From the NCBI GenBank assembly GCA_033762375.1, contig JANRLQ010000054.1, forward strand, positions 1 through 64,000: 64,000 nucleotides of DNA, in the 5' to 3' direction. The position numbers and the translations under genes were made by a program. Under the pieces are notes generated by a model. It was not told where the DNA came from. It saw nothing but the letters and a program-made list of their open reading frames with translations, and searched no databases. Shown in pieces: positions 25,670 through 34,578 of this stretch. Each line of letters starts with the position of its first letter. The first letter of the stretch is position 1. This DNA comes from RDXT01 sp033762375. Lineage in GTDB: Bacteria; Bacteroidota; Bacteroidia; J057.

Positions 25670-26929
25670 ATGGCAACTTTCTTTCGCTCCGTCAACCTGG
25701 AGATAGCCCTTACGCACCTGCTCTCCAAACCCCGCCAGACCCTGGTGGCCATGCTTGGGGTGACCTTTGGCATCTCGATGTTTATCACCATGATCAGCTT
25801 TATGACGGGGGTGAATGACTTCCTGATGAACCTCAGCCTGGATGGGACACCTCACGTACGGCTGTTTAATACAATCTCGGGCACTCCTCCGCCTATCGCT
25901 GCCCTGACAGCTGATGCAGAGATGGTAGTCCTGCACCATGCCAAACCCCGGAACGTCCTTCCCAAACTCAAAGATGGATTTTTGGTCCTGGAGAATGTCC
26001 AGCAGCATCCGGGGGTATCCGGGGCACTGGCACAGGTGTCTTCTCAGGTTTTCTGCAACAATGGCCCGGTGAAGTTTCCGGGACAGGTCGTGGGGACGGA
26101 TATCCTGCGCGAAAATGCCCTCTATGACCTCCAGGAAAAAATGAAATCAGGCGATATCCGCAACCTGCTCACCTACCAGGACGGCATCCTGATAGGTAAA
26201 GGCCTGGCCGAAAAACTCGGCGTGGTGCTCGGAGACCGGATTTCGATGACGACCCCGGAGGGTAATACCTTTTTCTTCCGGGTGGCAGGTATCTTTGCCT
26301 TTGGGATCGCGACAGTGGATGATACCCGGTGTTATGCCAGTATCCCTACGGTGCAAAAACTCCTCCAGGCTGACCCATCGTATATTACCGATATTCATGT
26401 CCGCCTCAAAGACTACAATACCTCCGCCAGTGTAGCCGCTGAGATGGAGAGGACCTACGGGTTTGAAGCAGAAGACTGGCAGGAAGCCAACCAGGCCATC
26501 CTGGCCGGTGAGGTGATCCGCAATTCGCTCACCTATGTAGTCTCGATTACCATGCTCATTGTGGCGGGATTTGGGATATACAACATCATGAACATGAACA
26601 TCATCAACAAAATGAAGGACATAGCGATCCTGAAGGCCATGGGCTTTGAGGGGAGTGATGTAAGCCGGATTTTTTTGATCCAGTCCATGATGATCGGGGT
26701 AGCAGGCGGACTGCTGGGGCTGTTGCTGGGATTTTTGTTTAGCACAGGCATCAGCAAAATCCCATTTCCCAACGGCGACTTTATCAGCATCGAAACCTTC
26801 CCGGTGAGTTTTCACGCACAACACTACGGACTGGGCATTACCTTCGGGACGCTCACGACCTTGTTTGCCGGGTGGTTTCCTTCCCGCAAAGCTGCCCGGG
26901 TGGACCCGGTGGACATCATACGGGGTTGA
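25670..26929 (+). CDS. ABC transporter permease, FtsX/MacB type
   Basis: A 419-residue integral membrane protein with the FtsX/MacB plan: one N-terminal transmembrane helix (about 25-45, TLVAMLGVTFGISMFITMIS), a large periplasmic domain, then three C-terminal helices, ending in the family's WFPSRKAARVDPVDIIRG. Such permeases do not form a channel but work as mechanotransmitters that pump substrate through a TolC-type duct. Here the permease has no fused ATPase; that subunit is a separate gene after 86 bases. Substrate unknown: antimicrobials, lipoproteins and signal peptides are all known for the family. Confidence 0.9.
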   Translation: MATFFRSVNLEIALTHLLSKPRQTLVAMLGVTFGISMFITMISFMTGVNDFLMNLSLDGTPHVRLFNTISGTPPPIAALTADAEMVVLHHAKPRNVLPKLKDGFLVLENVQQHPGVSGALAQVSSQVFCNNGPVKFPGQVVGTDILRENALYDLQEKMKSGDIRNLLTYQDGILIGKGLAEKLGVVLGDRISMTTPEGNTFFFRVAGIFAFGIATVDDTRCYASIPTVQKLLQADPSYITDIHVRLKDYNTSASVAAEMERTYGFEAEDWQEANQAILAGEVIRNSLTYVVSITMLIVAGFGIYNIMNMNIINKMKDIAILKAMGFEGSDVSRIFLIQSMMIGVAGGLLGLLLGFLFSTGISKIPFPNGDFISIETFPVSFHAQHYGLGITFGTLTTLFAGWFPSRKAARVDPVDIIRG

Positions 26930-27015
26930 TAGCCAGGCTGTATCAGCGCAGAAGCTGGCAGGTCCAGCTTCTGCATCCTACATGGAGTGTTGTTTTTTGC
27001 TAATTTTTGAGTTTT

Positions 27016-27696
27016 ATGACGCAGATAGCGCTTTCAGCCCGCCATATCCGGAAGTCTTTTTTTGACCCGGCACCTTTTGAGGTGCTGAAGGATGTGTCGT
27101 TTGATATTGAAAAAGGAAAATTTAACAGCATCATCGGCAAGTCCGGTTGTGGCAAGTCTACCTTGCTCTATATCCTCTCCACCATGGACACCCAGTATGA
27201 GGGGCAGGTGGAGCTCAACGGAATGAAGGTCACGGGCCGCTCCCAAAACGAACTGGCCCGGATACGGGGGGAGCACCTGGGATTTGTATTTCAGTTTCAC
27301 TTTTTGCTCCCGGAGTTTACGGCCCTGCGCAATGTGATGATGCCCGCCCTGAAACTGGGCAAGTACGCCCCTGATGAGGTGGAGGCCCGTGCCCTCGAAA
27401 AACTCCGGCAGGTGGACATGCAGGATTTTGCCCTCAAGCCCGCTTCCAAACTCTCTGGCGGACAGCAGCAGCGGGTCGCCATCGCACGTGCCCTTGTCAA
27501 CGATCCGGCGATTATCATGGGAGACGAGCCCACCGGTAACCTCGACCAGTACAACAGCCAGCTCGTGGTGGACATTTTTATGCGCCTCGCCCGCGAAAAC
27601 CACCAGACCATCATCACCGTGACACACGATATGGACATCGCCAATCGCAGTGACCGGATCATTGAGATGCTCGACGGCCAAATCATACGCTCGTGA
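27016..27696 (+). CDS. ABC transporter ATP-binding protein, MacB/LolD type
   Basis: A 226-residue ATPase. Walker A is GKSGCGKST, the signature is LSGGQQQRVAIARAL, Walker B is IIMGDEPTGNLD and the switch His is in VTHDMDIA, all in normal order. Its partner is the FtsX-type permease just upstream. I start at the ATG at 27016; a TTG nine bases earlier would add three residues. Its stop overlaps the kinase start by four bases (GTGA). Confidence 0.94.
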   Translation: MTQIALSARHIRKSFFDPAPFEVLKDVSFDIEKGKFNSIIGKSGCGKSTLLYILSTMDTQYEGQVELNGMKVTGRSQNELARIRGEHLGFVFQFHFLLPEFTALRNVMMPALKLGKYAPDEVEARALEKLRQVDMQDFALKPASKLSGGQQQRVAIARALVNDPAIIMGDEPTGNLDQYNSQLVVDIFMRLARENHQTIITVTHDMDIANRSDRIIEMLDGQIIRS

Positions 27697-28724
27697 ACCA
27701 GGTAGCGTTTGTCACGGAATTCCTGCGGAAGGAGCACAATGTCCGCCTGCTGGTGGCCGGTATTCTTGCCATACTGGGATTGTTTTTGCGTCAGATAGCA
27801 GGGTTTGGGTTTGTGTGGTGGATGGAGATTGTGTTTTTGGTGGTGATGGTGCCTGTTATTTTGGTCTGGTGGGAGATATTTGCCCGGATAGACCGGTTTC
27901 TCCACTGGGCTATGCCGTACGAAAAAGGAGTGGGCAAACGGATTGTGGTCCAACTGGGAACCGGGGCACTGATTTTTATGGGATTCCGGCAGGTGATGGT
28001 GCTGCTGTTTGCCGAAAAAATAGGCATACAGCTCAGCAGTATGCATTACGTCATGCTGATCTCAACTGATTTTTTTGGCTCAGCAGCCGTCAACCTGGGG
28101 TTTGTCACCTCGTACTTCATCGGGCGGTGGCGGGATGCACAGCTGTATGATGAACGGTTTCGCCGGGAGAAGGCCCAGCTCCAACTCGATCACCTCAAAA
28201 ACCAGGTCAACCCGCATTTTCTCTTTAATGCATTTTCCTCGCTGGACTCCCTTATCCGGACGGATCCGCCCCTGGCCTCTGAGTTTGTGCAGCATATGGC
28301 GCGGGTCTATCGGTATGCACTTCAGCATAAGGAAAAAACCCTCGTTTCCCTGCGGGAAGAATTGGTATTCATCCGGGACTATATTGCCCTGCTCAAGATC
28401 CGGTATGAGCAGGGGCTTGAGATCCGCGTGCATGTCAGCCCAGCGGCAGAAGACCAGCAAATTACCATTATCTCCCTTCAGATGCTCCTGGACAATGCCT
28501 TGAAACACAATGAGGTACACCCTGATCACCCGCTGACGATCGAGATATACGATGATGGAGCGTATCTTGTCGTGGCCAATAACAAACAACTGCGGCGGCA
28601 CCTGATCGAGTCCAACAGACAGGGGCTGGCACAACTCTCCTCGCTGTATCAGTTATTAGTTTCGCGTGCGGTGGTGGTGGAGGATACCCCTACCCGGTTT
28701 ACGGTTAAGCTCCCCCTGATATGA
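27693..28724 (+). CDS. LytS/YpdA-type membrane sensor histidine kinase
   Basis: A 343-residue kinase with a GTG start overlapping the ATPase stop. Four transmembrane spans lie at about 18-150, then a short linker and the His_kinase domain, with the phosphoacceptor in NQVNPHFLFNAFSSLDSLI and an ATPase part with LLDNALKHNE. No extracellular sensor domain is present, so the cue may be sensed within the membrane or come from the transporter itself. The gene ends in a four-base ATGA overlap with the regulator, so they are made together. I infer that it regulates the exporter genes upstream. Confidence 0.9.
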   Translation: MNQVAFVTEFLRKEHNVRLLVAGILAILGLFLRQIAGFGFVWWMEIVFLVVMVPVILVWWEIFARIDRFLHWAMPYEKGVGKRIVVQLGTGALIFMGFRQVMVLLFAEKIGIQLSSMHYVMLISTDFFGSAAVNLGFVTSYFIGRWRDAQLYDERFRREKAQLQLDHLKNQVNPHFLFNAFSSLDSLIRTDPPLASEFVQHMARVYRYALQHKEKTLVSLREELVFIRDYIALLKIRYEQGLEIRVHVSPAAEDQQITIISLQMLLDNALKHNEVHPDHPLTIEIYDDGAYLVVANNKQLRRHLIESNRQGLAQLSSLYQLLVSRAVVVEDTPTRFTVKLPLI

Positions 28725-29485
28725 AAATCCTGGTGATCGAAGACGAACCCCTCATCGCGCGCCTGCTCATGCAGGAGCTGCGCGGGCTGCGCCCGCTGGC
28801 TGAGCTGGTCGGCCCTCTGGCCAGCGTGCGTGAGGCCAGGCGCTGGTTTCTGACCCACGACCTGCCAGACCTGATCCTGGCCGATATCCAACTGACAGAC
28901 GGGGTGAGTTTTGATGCCCTGGGGGAGCTGACACAGCCCTGCCCGATTATTTTTACGACGGCTTTTGACGAGTATGCTTTGCAGGCCTTCAGGGTTTTCA
29001 GCCTGGATTATCTGCTCAAGCCGATCAGCACCCAGGACCTGGCACGCGCCCTCGACAAGTGGGAAATGATGGTCTACAAGTACCAGAATGCGGATTTTGT
29101 CACCCAGATGCGGCAGGTATTGGCGCGCCAGATAGCCCCCAGCCAGCACAAGCAGCGGTTTGCAGTACACCAGGGCCTCAAAGTAGTACTGGTCCCTGTG
29201 CAGGAGATCGTAGCCTTTGTGCGGCAGGAGCTGATTTTTCTGATAGATCAGCAGGGCAAGCGATACAGCACGGATTACCGGTCGCTGGATGAGCTGGATG
29301 AGTTGCTGGATCCGCAGGTGTTTCTCCGGGCCAACCGCCAGACCATCCTGCACCTCCCGTACATCAGAGGATTCAGGCCGGATGATGGTGGCAAGCTGGA
29401 AATTCTGATCCGGCAGGATCTGATACCTCCTGTATCTGTGAGCAAGGAAAAGGCTGGCGAAGTGCGTCGGTGGCTGGAGCAATGA
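28721..29485 (+). CDS. LytTR-family response regulator
   Basis: A 254-residue regulator. The receiver domain is 1-120 with acidic pocket EDE, phosphoacceptor Asp55 in LILADIQL, Thr in FTTAFDEYA and Lys in YLLKPIS. The LytTR DNA-binding domain spans about 150-254 (EIVAFVRQELIFLIDQQGKRY, then FLRANRQTILHLPYIRGF). Four-base overlap with the kinase gene. Target promoters cannot be read here, but its own operon with the exporter is the obvious candidate. Confidence 0.93.
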   Translation: MKILVIEDEPLIARLLMQELRGLRPLAELVGPLASVREARRWFLTHDLPDLILADIQLTDGVSFDALGELTQPCPIIFTTAFDEYALQAFRVFSLDYLLKPISTQDLARALDKWEMMVYKYQNADFVTQMRQVLARQIAPSQHKQRFAVHQGLKVVLVPVQEIVAFVRQELIFLIDQQGKRYSTDYRSLDELDELLDPQVFLRANRQTILHLPYIRGFRPDDGGKLEILIRQDLIPPVSVSKEKAGEVRRWLEQ

Positions 29486-29529
29486 CCCGGACAGAATGTC
29501 TGCCCGGTCAAATGACGCAGCCAGCAGGA

Positions 29530-30495
29530 TCAGCGCCCATATTCGTCATAGTACATCTCGGCATAGTCCTCGTACCGTTTGAGCAAGGCCTCGTTTTTGA
29601 GCTCAATAGCCGTCAGTTGGCCCCGGAGGTCCGCGCCGGTGACCGGAGTGTACTCCATAAATCCCTCAAAAAAATTGCGGATATCCCGGTTTTTGAAACT
29701 GTATCCATGCCGGGCATAGATAGCCGTGCGGGCAATACGCAGGGTCGCTTTAGGCTCATTTTCTACATCGGCCTCGCTCAGCAGCCGGGCTGAGGCGTTG
29801 AGGTCTTCAGCATCTCCAAAACGGGATGGCCAATTGAACTGATAATCAGGATTATAGGTAAAATTGGTCCGGTGCAGCGTAAAGGTTTTAGCAGATGTGG
29901 TGGTCTTATAGGGTGTCCAGGTGCCGGTCATCAGGGTGTCGTGCTGGCGAAAGGACACGGTGAATACCCCGTCATAAGGATCGTCTCCCGGCTCGCGTAG
30001 GGTCATGGTCCAGCCATCGCCGCTGGCTTCATACGTACCCGTAAGCGGGCGGTCATTGCCTGCACATACACTGCGACCGGTAGCCGTACCCCCCCCAAAG
30101 GTTTCAATGATCAGGCTGAGTTTATTGGTCGGGGCAATATAGTATCCCCCGTAGAGTGCGTCTTTTTCTACCCCTTTGCGGAGCTCTGCCGGAAGGTTCT
30201 GATAATCATCGGTGCCAATAAAACCAAACTCATAAAACTCGTAGTCATCTATGGTCGCTGCGGTCCTCATGTGCTGCACCAGCCTGCGCTGGAGATCGGT
30301 AGAGTCAAACCGTCCCGCCCAGAGTCCGGCGACATCTTTTTCGGAGCCTACTGATACGGTTTCTGTAAGCCGCGCCGCCCCAAATGCAGGGCCGGACGCA
30401 GGGGTACCAGCATTGTCTGTCTGTACCTGGCTGGCTGGCTGACAAGCATACAGTGACAGCAGCACACTGCTCAGGAAAATCATCCGCTGTTTCAT
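29530..30495 (-). CDS. YARHG-domain lipoprotein
   Basis: A 321-residue lipoprotein. I start at the Met of MKQRMIFLSS (30495), giving a lipobox SLYACQ. The C-terminal 75 residues hold the YARHG domain (IYARHGYSFKNRDIRNFFEGF), an extracellular module of unknown function in many bacteria. The middle part (90-230) contains beta-rich sequence with paired Trp/Gly motifs such as LTGTYEASGDGWTMTLREPGD, which resembles a beta-sandwich but no named family. It converges on the regulator gene at 29485 and is divergent from the DUF2306 gene. Confidence 0.75.
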   Translation of the reverse strand: MKQRMIFLSSVLLSLYACQPASQVQTDNAGTPASGPAFGAARLTETVSVGSEKDVAGLWAGRFDSTDLQRRLVQHMRTAATIDDYEFYEFGFIGTDDYQNLPAELRKGVEKDALYGGYYIAPTNKLSLIIETFGGGTATGRSVCAGNDRPLTGTYEASGDGWTMTLREPGDDPYDGVFTVSFRQHDTLMTGTWTPYKTTTSAKTFTLHRTNFTYNPDYQFNWPSRFGDAEDLNASARLLSEADVENEPKATLRIARTAIYARHGYSFKNRDIRNFFEGFMEYTPVTGADLRGQLTAIELKNEALLKRYEDYAEMYYDEYGR

Positions 30496-30517
30496 CGCGA
30501 GTTGTATTTGTATGCGG

Positions 30518-30525
30518 CAAAAATA
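30518..30525 (-). promoter_or_regulatory. Candidate minus-7 element of the YARHG lipoprotein gene
   Basis: TATTTTTG on the minus strand matches TAnnTTTG exactly, 23 bases before the start at 30495. A TTTTG lies 15 bases further upstream, somewhat short spacing, so confidence is modest. Confidence 0.3.
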
Positions 30526-30553
30526 TAGTATTTTCCTGCACAAAACGAATCGT

Positions 30554-31225
30554 ATGCCCCTGAAACAACGCCGGATTGTCTCCGTTTTTTGGCTGCTGAT
30601 ACTTGCCTTTTTCAGTTGGCTCCTGCTGCGCATCACGCTGACGTATATTCCCTACCAGACGGATGTAGGCTTCCTGCGGATCAAACAGCAGTACATCCAT
30701 ATCAGCCATTGGCGGGTAGCGTTTTTTATCCATGTATACGCGAGCATGTTTGTCCTGCTTGCCGGGTTTACGCAGTTTTCAGACCCGATACGACGACGCT
30801 GGCCCCGGGTACACCGGTTGATGGGATATGTATATTTGCTTGATATTCTGATGATTACAGGGCCGGCGAGTTTTGTCATGTCCTGGTATGCCAATGGAGG
30901 CATAAGCTCGCGGATCGCATTTGGCAGCCTGGCGATACTCTGGATGTTCAGTACGGCAATGGCCTGGCGCGCAGCGCTCCGCCGTCAATGGGGGCTGCAC
31001 CGGGACTGGATGATCCGGAGTTTTGCCCTCACGTTGTCGGCCCTGACCCTCCGGGCCTGGAAACTGGGTATCGTATGGGTACTGGCACCCCCACCGATGG
31101 ACGTGTACCGGGTGGTGGCCTGGCTGGGCTGGATTCCCAATCTGCTGCTGGCTGAGTACCTGATCCGGCAATACCAGCGCCCGGCGCAGACTGCGGGGCA
31201 CCCCGTCTTAGGCCAATCAGCGTAA
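30554..31225 (+). CDS. DUF2306 integral membrane protein
   Basis: A 223-residue membrane protein with about six hydrophobic spans. It shows the DUF2306 pattern of conserved His and Arg on helix ends: FIHVYASMFVLLAGFTQF, WPRVHRLMGYVYLLDI and RRQWGLHRDWMIRSFALTLSA. I start at MPLKQRRI (30554), since the 14 residues upstream carry no family match. Function is unknown; the His pattern is compatible with heme binding, though this is inference. It ends two bases before the converging M23 gene. Confidence 0.83.
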   Translation: MPLKQRRIVSVFWLLILAFFSWLLLRITLTYIPYQTDVGFLRIKQQYIHISHWRVAFFIHVYASMFVLLAGFTQFSDPIRRRWPRVHRLMGYVYLLDILMITGPASFVMSWYANGGISSRIAFGSLAILWMFSTAMAWRAALRRQWGLHRDWMIRSFALTLSALTLRAWKLGIVWVLAPPPMDVYRVVAWLGWIPNLLLAEYLIRQYQRPAQTAGHPVLGQSA

Positions 31226-31227
31226 GA

Positions 31228-31899
31228 TTAGCCCTGGTTGCCTTTGGTTTTACGGCGGGCCGTAATGGCAGGCGGATAAGTTGGCTTCTGACCTTCCGGC
31301 AATACAAATTCGGCGGGATCCACCGGCTTTCCATTAATATGCACCTCATAGTGCAGGTGGAAGTCCGTGCTGCGGCCCGTGTTGCCGACGTATCCGATGA
31401 TATCACCCCGTTTGACTTTTTTGCCCCGCCATACCCGTGCCTGGGACAAGTGGGCATAGAGGGTCGTGAAGGTATCGGGCATGACCGGGCTGACCGGATG
31501 CTCCAGGACTACGCTGATACCATAACTGCTGCTGTCGAGTACCCCCGTGGTATATCTGACGATTCCATCTGCCGTAGCCCGAACAGGTGCGCCCTCTGGA
31601 GCCCCAAAATCCAGCCCTTGGTGCATCATGGACGCATTGAGGACCGGGTGAACCCGCACCCCAAAAGGACTGGTCAGGGGGTACACAGAGTCCACTGGGT
31701 GCCCTTCAGGGATACCCGCATACATATCTGGAGACAGGGTATGGAGTGAGGTTTGGAGGCGGCGAAGCGGAGACTCAGGACGTGCAGCAGAAATCTGCGT
31801 ACTGTTGGTGGTGTTTCGCTCAAGACCGGGCAGCGGAAGAAATGTAACTGCCCCCCAAACCAAAATAGCTACTATAAAACCGGGCCGTAATCGGTCCAT
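31228..31899 (-). CDS. M23-family (LytM-type) peptidoglycan peptidase, membrane-anchored
   Basis: A 223-residue protein with one N-terminal transmembrane or signal span (6-22) and an M23 domain from about 72. Zinc ligands are in HQGLDFGAP (His, Asp) and STDFHLHYEVHING (HLH). Family blocks PFGVRVHPVLN, VRATADGIVRY, TLYAHLS and KKVKRGDIIGYVGNTG are intact, so it should be an active endopeptidase that trims cell-wall crosslinks in the periplasm. Single gene, convergent with DUF2306. Confidence 0.92.
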   Translation of the reverse strand: MDRLRPGFIVAILVWGAVTFLPLPGLERNTTNSTQISAARPESPLRRLQTSLHTLSPDMYAGIPEGHPVDSVYPLTSPFGVRVHPVLNASMMHQGLDFGAPEGAPVRATADGIVRYTTGVLDSSSYGISVVLEHPVSPVMPDTFTTLYAHLSQARVWRGKKVKRGDIIGYVGNTGRSTDFHLHYEVHINGKPVDPAEFVLPEGQKPTYPPAITARRKTKGNQG

Positions 31900-31974
31900 T
31901 TATAACAAATTAGGTGAAACATGTACCGGTCAGGTCAAAAAATCCGCCGGTATGTGTGTGCTTACATAACGGCC

Positions 31975-31982
31975 CAAAGGTA
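31975..31982 (-). promoter_or_regulatory. Candidate minus-7 element of the M23 peptidase gene
   Basis: TACCTTTG on the minus strand matches TAnnTTTG. It lies 75 bases upstream of the start at 31899, with TGG rather than TTG about 18 bases further out. Confidence 0.4.
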
Positions 31983-32160
31983 CGGATATTTTTGAGATAA
32001 CCAGTGATTTTGTCCCAAAGTACCTGATTGTCAGCAGAAGGTTGGTTTTAACAGTGGCCAAAGGATGGATTTTTCTGCACCAATGGGCTGCTGAGTGCAG
32101 ATTTTTCCTGATATTCCCACCCAGGAAATTTCTTCTTGCTCCCCCCATATATTATTCAAC

Positions 32161-34542
32161 ATGAGGTCTGTCATTCCCTATCTATTTGCCTGCGTCGGAC
32201 TCAATCTGTGGCTTTCTGCAGCCGCTCAGCCCACCATAAACCCAGCACTGCTGACGATGGGGTGGGAGGCCCGCTGGATTCACCCGCCGGGTGTACCCCT
32301 GACGACCTACGGTGTTTTTCACTTCCGCAAGACCTTCAGCCTCGAAGCGATACCGGCTGCTTTTGTCGTCAACGTCTCCGGGGACAATCGTTACCGCCTG
32401 TTTGTCAACGGACAAGCAGTACTCGAAGGGCCCGCCCGCAGCGACCCCGGCCACTGGTACTTTGATACCCATGACCTGAAACCCTACCTCCGCACGGGCG
32501 CCAACGTTCTGGCAGCTCAAGTCTGGAATGCCGGTGAGGGCAAACCGTATGCCCAGATGAGTTATCAGACCGGGTTTATCCTGCAAGGGGAGGGGGCCGC
32601 TGCTGTCGCCAATACAGGTACTGGCTGGAAATCGCTTCATAATCAAGCCTATAAACCATTGCCACCCAATCGGGAAAGGATACAGACCTATCTGGTCACC
32701 GGGGATGGAGATGAAGTCAGCGCAGCCCGGTATCCCTGGGGCTGGGAGCAACCCGGGTATGACGATAGCGGCTGGGCTGCGGCATCTGCCTATTGGTTTG
32801 CCGCCAAACCCCGTGGCGTGGGGACGGATGGCAACTGGTGCCTGGCCCCCCGGCCTATCCCACAGATGGAGCAGCGCCCGGAGCGATTGCAGGCTGTGCG
32901 CCGGGCGGAGGGGGTGAGCGTCTCTCCTGATTTTGTGCTGGGCAAGGCTCCGCTGACGGTCCCGGCCCGCAGCCGGGTGAAAATCCTCCTGGACAGGGGA
33001 CACCTCACCAATGCCTATCCGGAACTCGTGGTCTCCGGCGGGCTGGATGCCCGGCTGACCCTGACCTATGCCGAAGCCCTTATTGACGAAAACCGTATCA
33101 AAGGCAACCGGAATGAAATCGAAGGCAAACAAATCATCGGTGTTCAGGACCGGTTTATTGCCGATGGGGGGAATGACCGGCATTTCAGGCCGCTCTGGTG
33201 GCGGAGCTATCGCTACCTGGAGCTGGAGGTCGAGACCGCCGGTGAGCCGGTGACCGTCCAGGACCTGTACGGTACTTTCACAGCTTATCCTTTTGTGGAG
33301 CAAGCCTTGTTTGATTGTGATGATCCCCGGCTCAAGGCAGTCTGGGAGGTCGGCTGGCGTACGGCCCGCCTCTGCGCCGCCGAAAACTATATGGACTGTC
33401 CATACTACGAGCAACTCCAGTACGTGGGTGATACCCGGATACAAGCCCTGATCTCCCTCTACGTCTCCGGAGATGACCGCCTCATGCGTAAGGCGATTGA
33501 GGATTTTGCCCACTCCATGATCCCGGAGGGACTGACCCAGAGCCGGTATCCTTGTGCTGATCCCCAGGTGATCCCTACGTACTCGTTATTTTGGGTCTCC
33601 ATGATCCACGACTACTGGATGCATCGCCGGGATGATGCCTTCATCAGGCAACATCAGGAAGGCATCAGGGATATTTTGGCCTGGTTTGAGGCACGACGCC
33701 GGGCAGACGGGCTGATGGGCAAGGCCGAGTGGTGGAATTTTGTGGATTGGTCCTGGCCCTGGGAGGAAGTCACCCGGGTAGGCGGGGTACCTCCCGGGGT
33801 GTTTGAAGGTGGATCTTCGATTTTGTCGCTGCAATATGCCTATACCCTGCGCCAGGCTGCGGACTTATTTGCGTACTGGGGGGATCAGGCGGCTGCCCAG
33901 CAATACCGCAAGACAGCCGAAACCATTTGTGCGGCTGTATATAACCGCTGCTGGGATCCTGCCCGCCAGCTCCTGGCCGATACGCCTGACTTACAGTCAT
34001 ACAGCCAGCATGCGCATATTCTGGGCATCCTCACCGATGCGGTTCCTGCCAAGGACCAACCCGCACTGCTCCGGCGTATCATGGCAGATACCAGCCTGAC
34101 CCAGGCTACGTTTTATTTTCAGTTTTACCTCTTCGAAGCCATGAAAAAAACCGGCCAAGGTGATCTCTTTTTACCCGCACTGGAGCCCTGGCATGAGATG
34201 ATCGGGATGGGCCTGACCACTTTTGCCGAAAAACCCGAGCCCACCCGCTCCGACTGTCACGCATGGAGTGCAGCACCTGTGTATGAGTTGCTGTCCACCG
34301 TACTGGGGGTCAGCCCGGCTGCACCGGGATTTACGAAGGTACAGATCACGCCCTACCCTGGCACCTTGTCCCGGATGGCGGGCACCGTCGCGCATCCTGA
34401 TGGCATGATCGCCGTCCAGCTCCGCCAGACAGATGGCCGCCTTACCGGCAATGTCATCCTGCCCGGCACCCTTACCGGCAAACTCACCTGGAAAGGCAAG
34501 TCAGTGACACTGGTTGCCGGTCAGCAGGAAATAAATCTTTGA
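32161..34542 (+). CDS. GH78-like alpha-L-rhamnosidase
   Basis: A 793-residue secreted glycosidase with a signal peptide ending SAAAQP. The N-terminal half contains the beta-sandwich modules that precede the catalytic domain (GVFHFRKTFSLEA; NRYRLFVNGQAVLEGP). The (alpha/alpha)6 catalytic barrel runs from about 395 to 690, with the acidic pair of the GH78 fingerprint in YMDCPYYEQLQYVGDTR near 411. A C-terminal beta-domain completes it. I start at MRSVIPYLF (32161). It would release L-rhamnose from plant or microbial polysaccharide or glycosides, though substrate range in this family is wide. The AraC-type regulator gene converges on it 36 bases downstream. Confidence 0.87.
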   Translation: MRSVIPYLFACVGLNLWLSAAAQPTINPALLTMGWEARWIHPPGVPLTTYGVFHFRKTFSLEAIPAAFVVNVSGDNRYRLFVNGQAVLEGPARSDPGHWYFDTHDLKPYLRTGANVLAAQVWNAGEGKPYAQMSYQTGFILQGEGAAAVANTGTGWKSLHNQAYKPLPPNRERIQTYLVTGDGDEVSAARYPWGWEQPGYDDSGWAAASAYWFAAKPRGVGTDGNWCLAPRPIPQMEQRPERLQAVRRAEGVSVSPDFVLGKAPLTVPARSRVKILLDRGHLTNAYPELVVSGGLDARLTLTYAEALIDENRIKGNRNEIEGKQIIGVQDRFIADGGNDRHFRPLWWRSYRYLELEVETAGEPVTVQDLYGTFTAYPFVEQALFDCDDPRLKAVWEVGWRTARLCAAENYMDCPYYEQLQYVGDTRIQALISLYVSGDDRLMRKAIEDFAHSMIPEGLTQSRYPCADPQVIPTYSLFWVSMIHDYWMHRRDDAFIRQHQEGIRDILAWFEARRRADGLMGKAEWWNFVDWSWPWEEVTRVGGVPPGVFEGGSSILSLQYAYTLRQAADLFAYWGDQAAAQQYRKTAETICAAVYNRCWDPARQLLADTPDLQSYSQHAHILGILTDAVPAKDQPALLRRIMADTSLTQATFYFQFYLFEAMKKTGQGDLFLPALEPWHEMIGMGLTTFAEKPEPTRSDCHAWSAAPVYELLSTVLGVSPAAPGFTKVQITPYPGTLSRMAGTVAHPDGMIAVQLRQTDGRLTGNVILPGTLTGKLTWKGKSVTLVAGQQEINL

Positions 34543-34578
34543 CAATCAATGGCTTAATATAAAAACGCACTGGCTGTC

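Noticed and set aside
29487..29507. Hairpin between the response regulator and the YARHG gene as a terminator
   Set aside because: The 8-bp stem has a G-U pair on the minus strand (an A-C mismatch on the plus strand) but neither side is followed by a T-run.
32182..33513. A 443-codon open frame on the minus strand inside the rhamnosidase gene
   Set aside because: Composition is that of an antisense shadow and the plus-strand glycosidase is clear.
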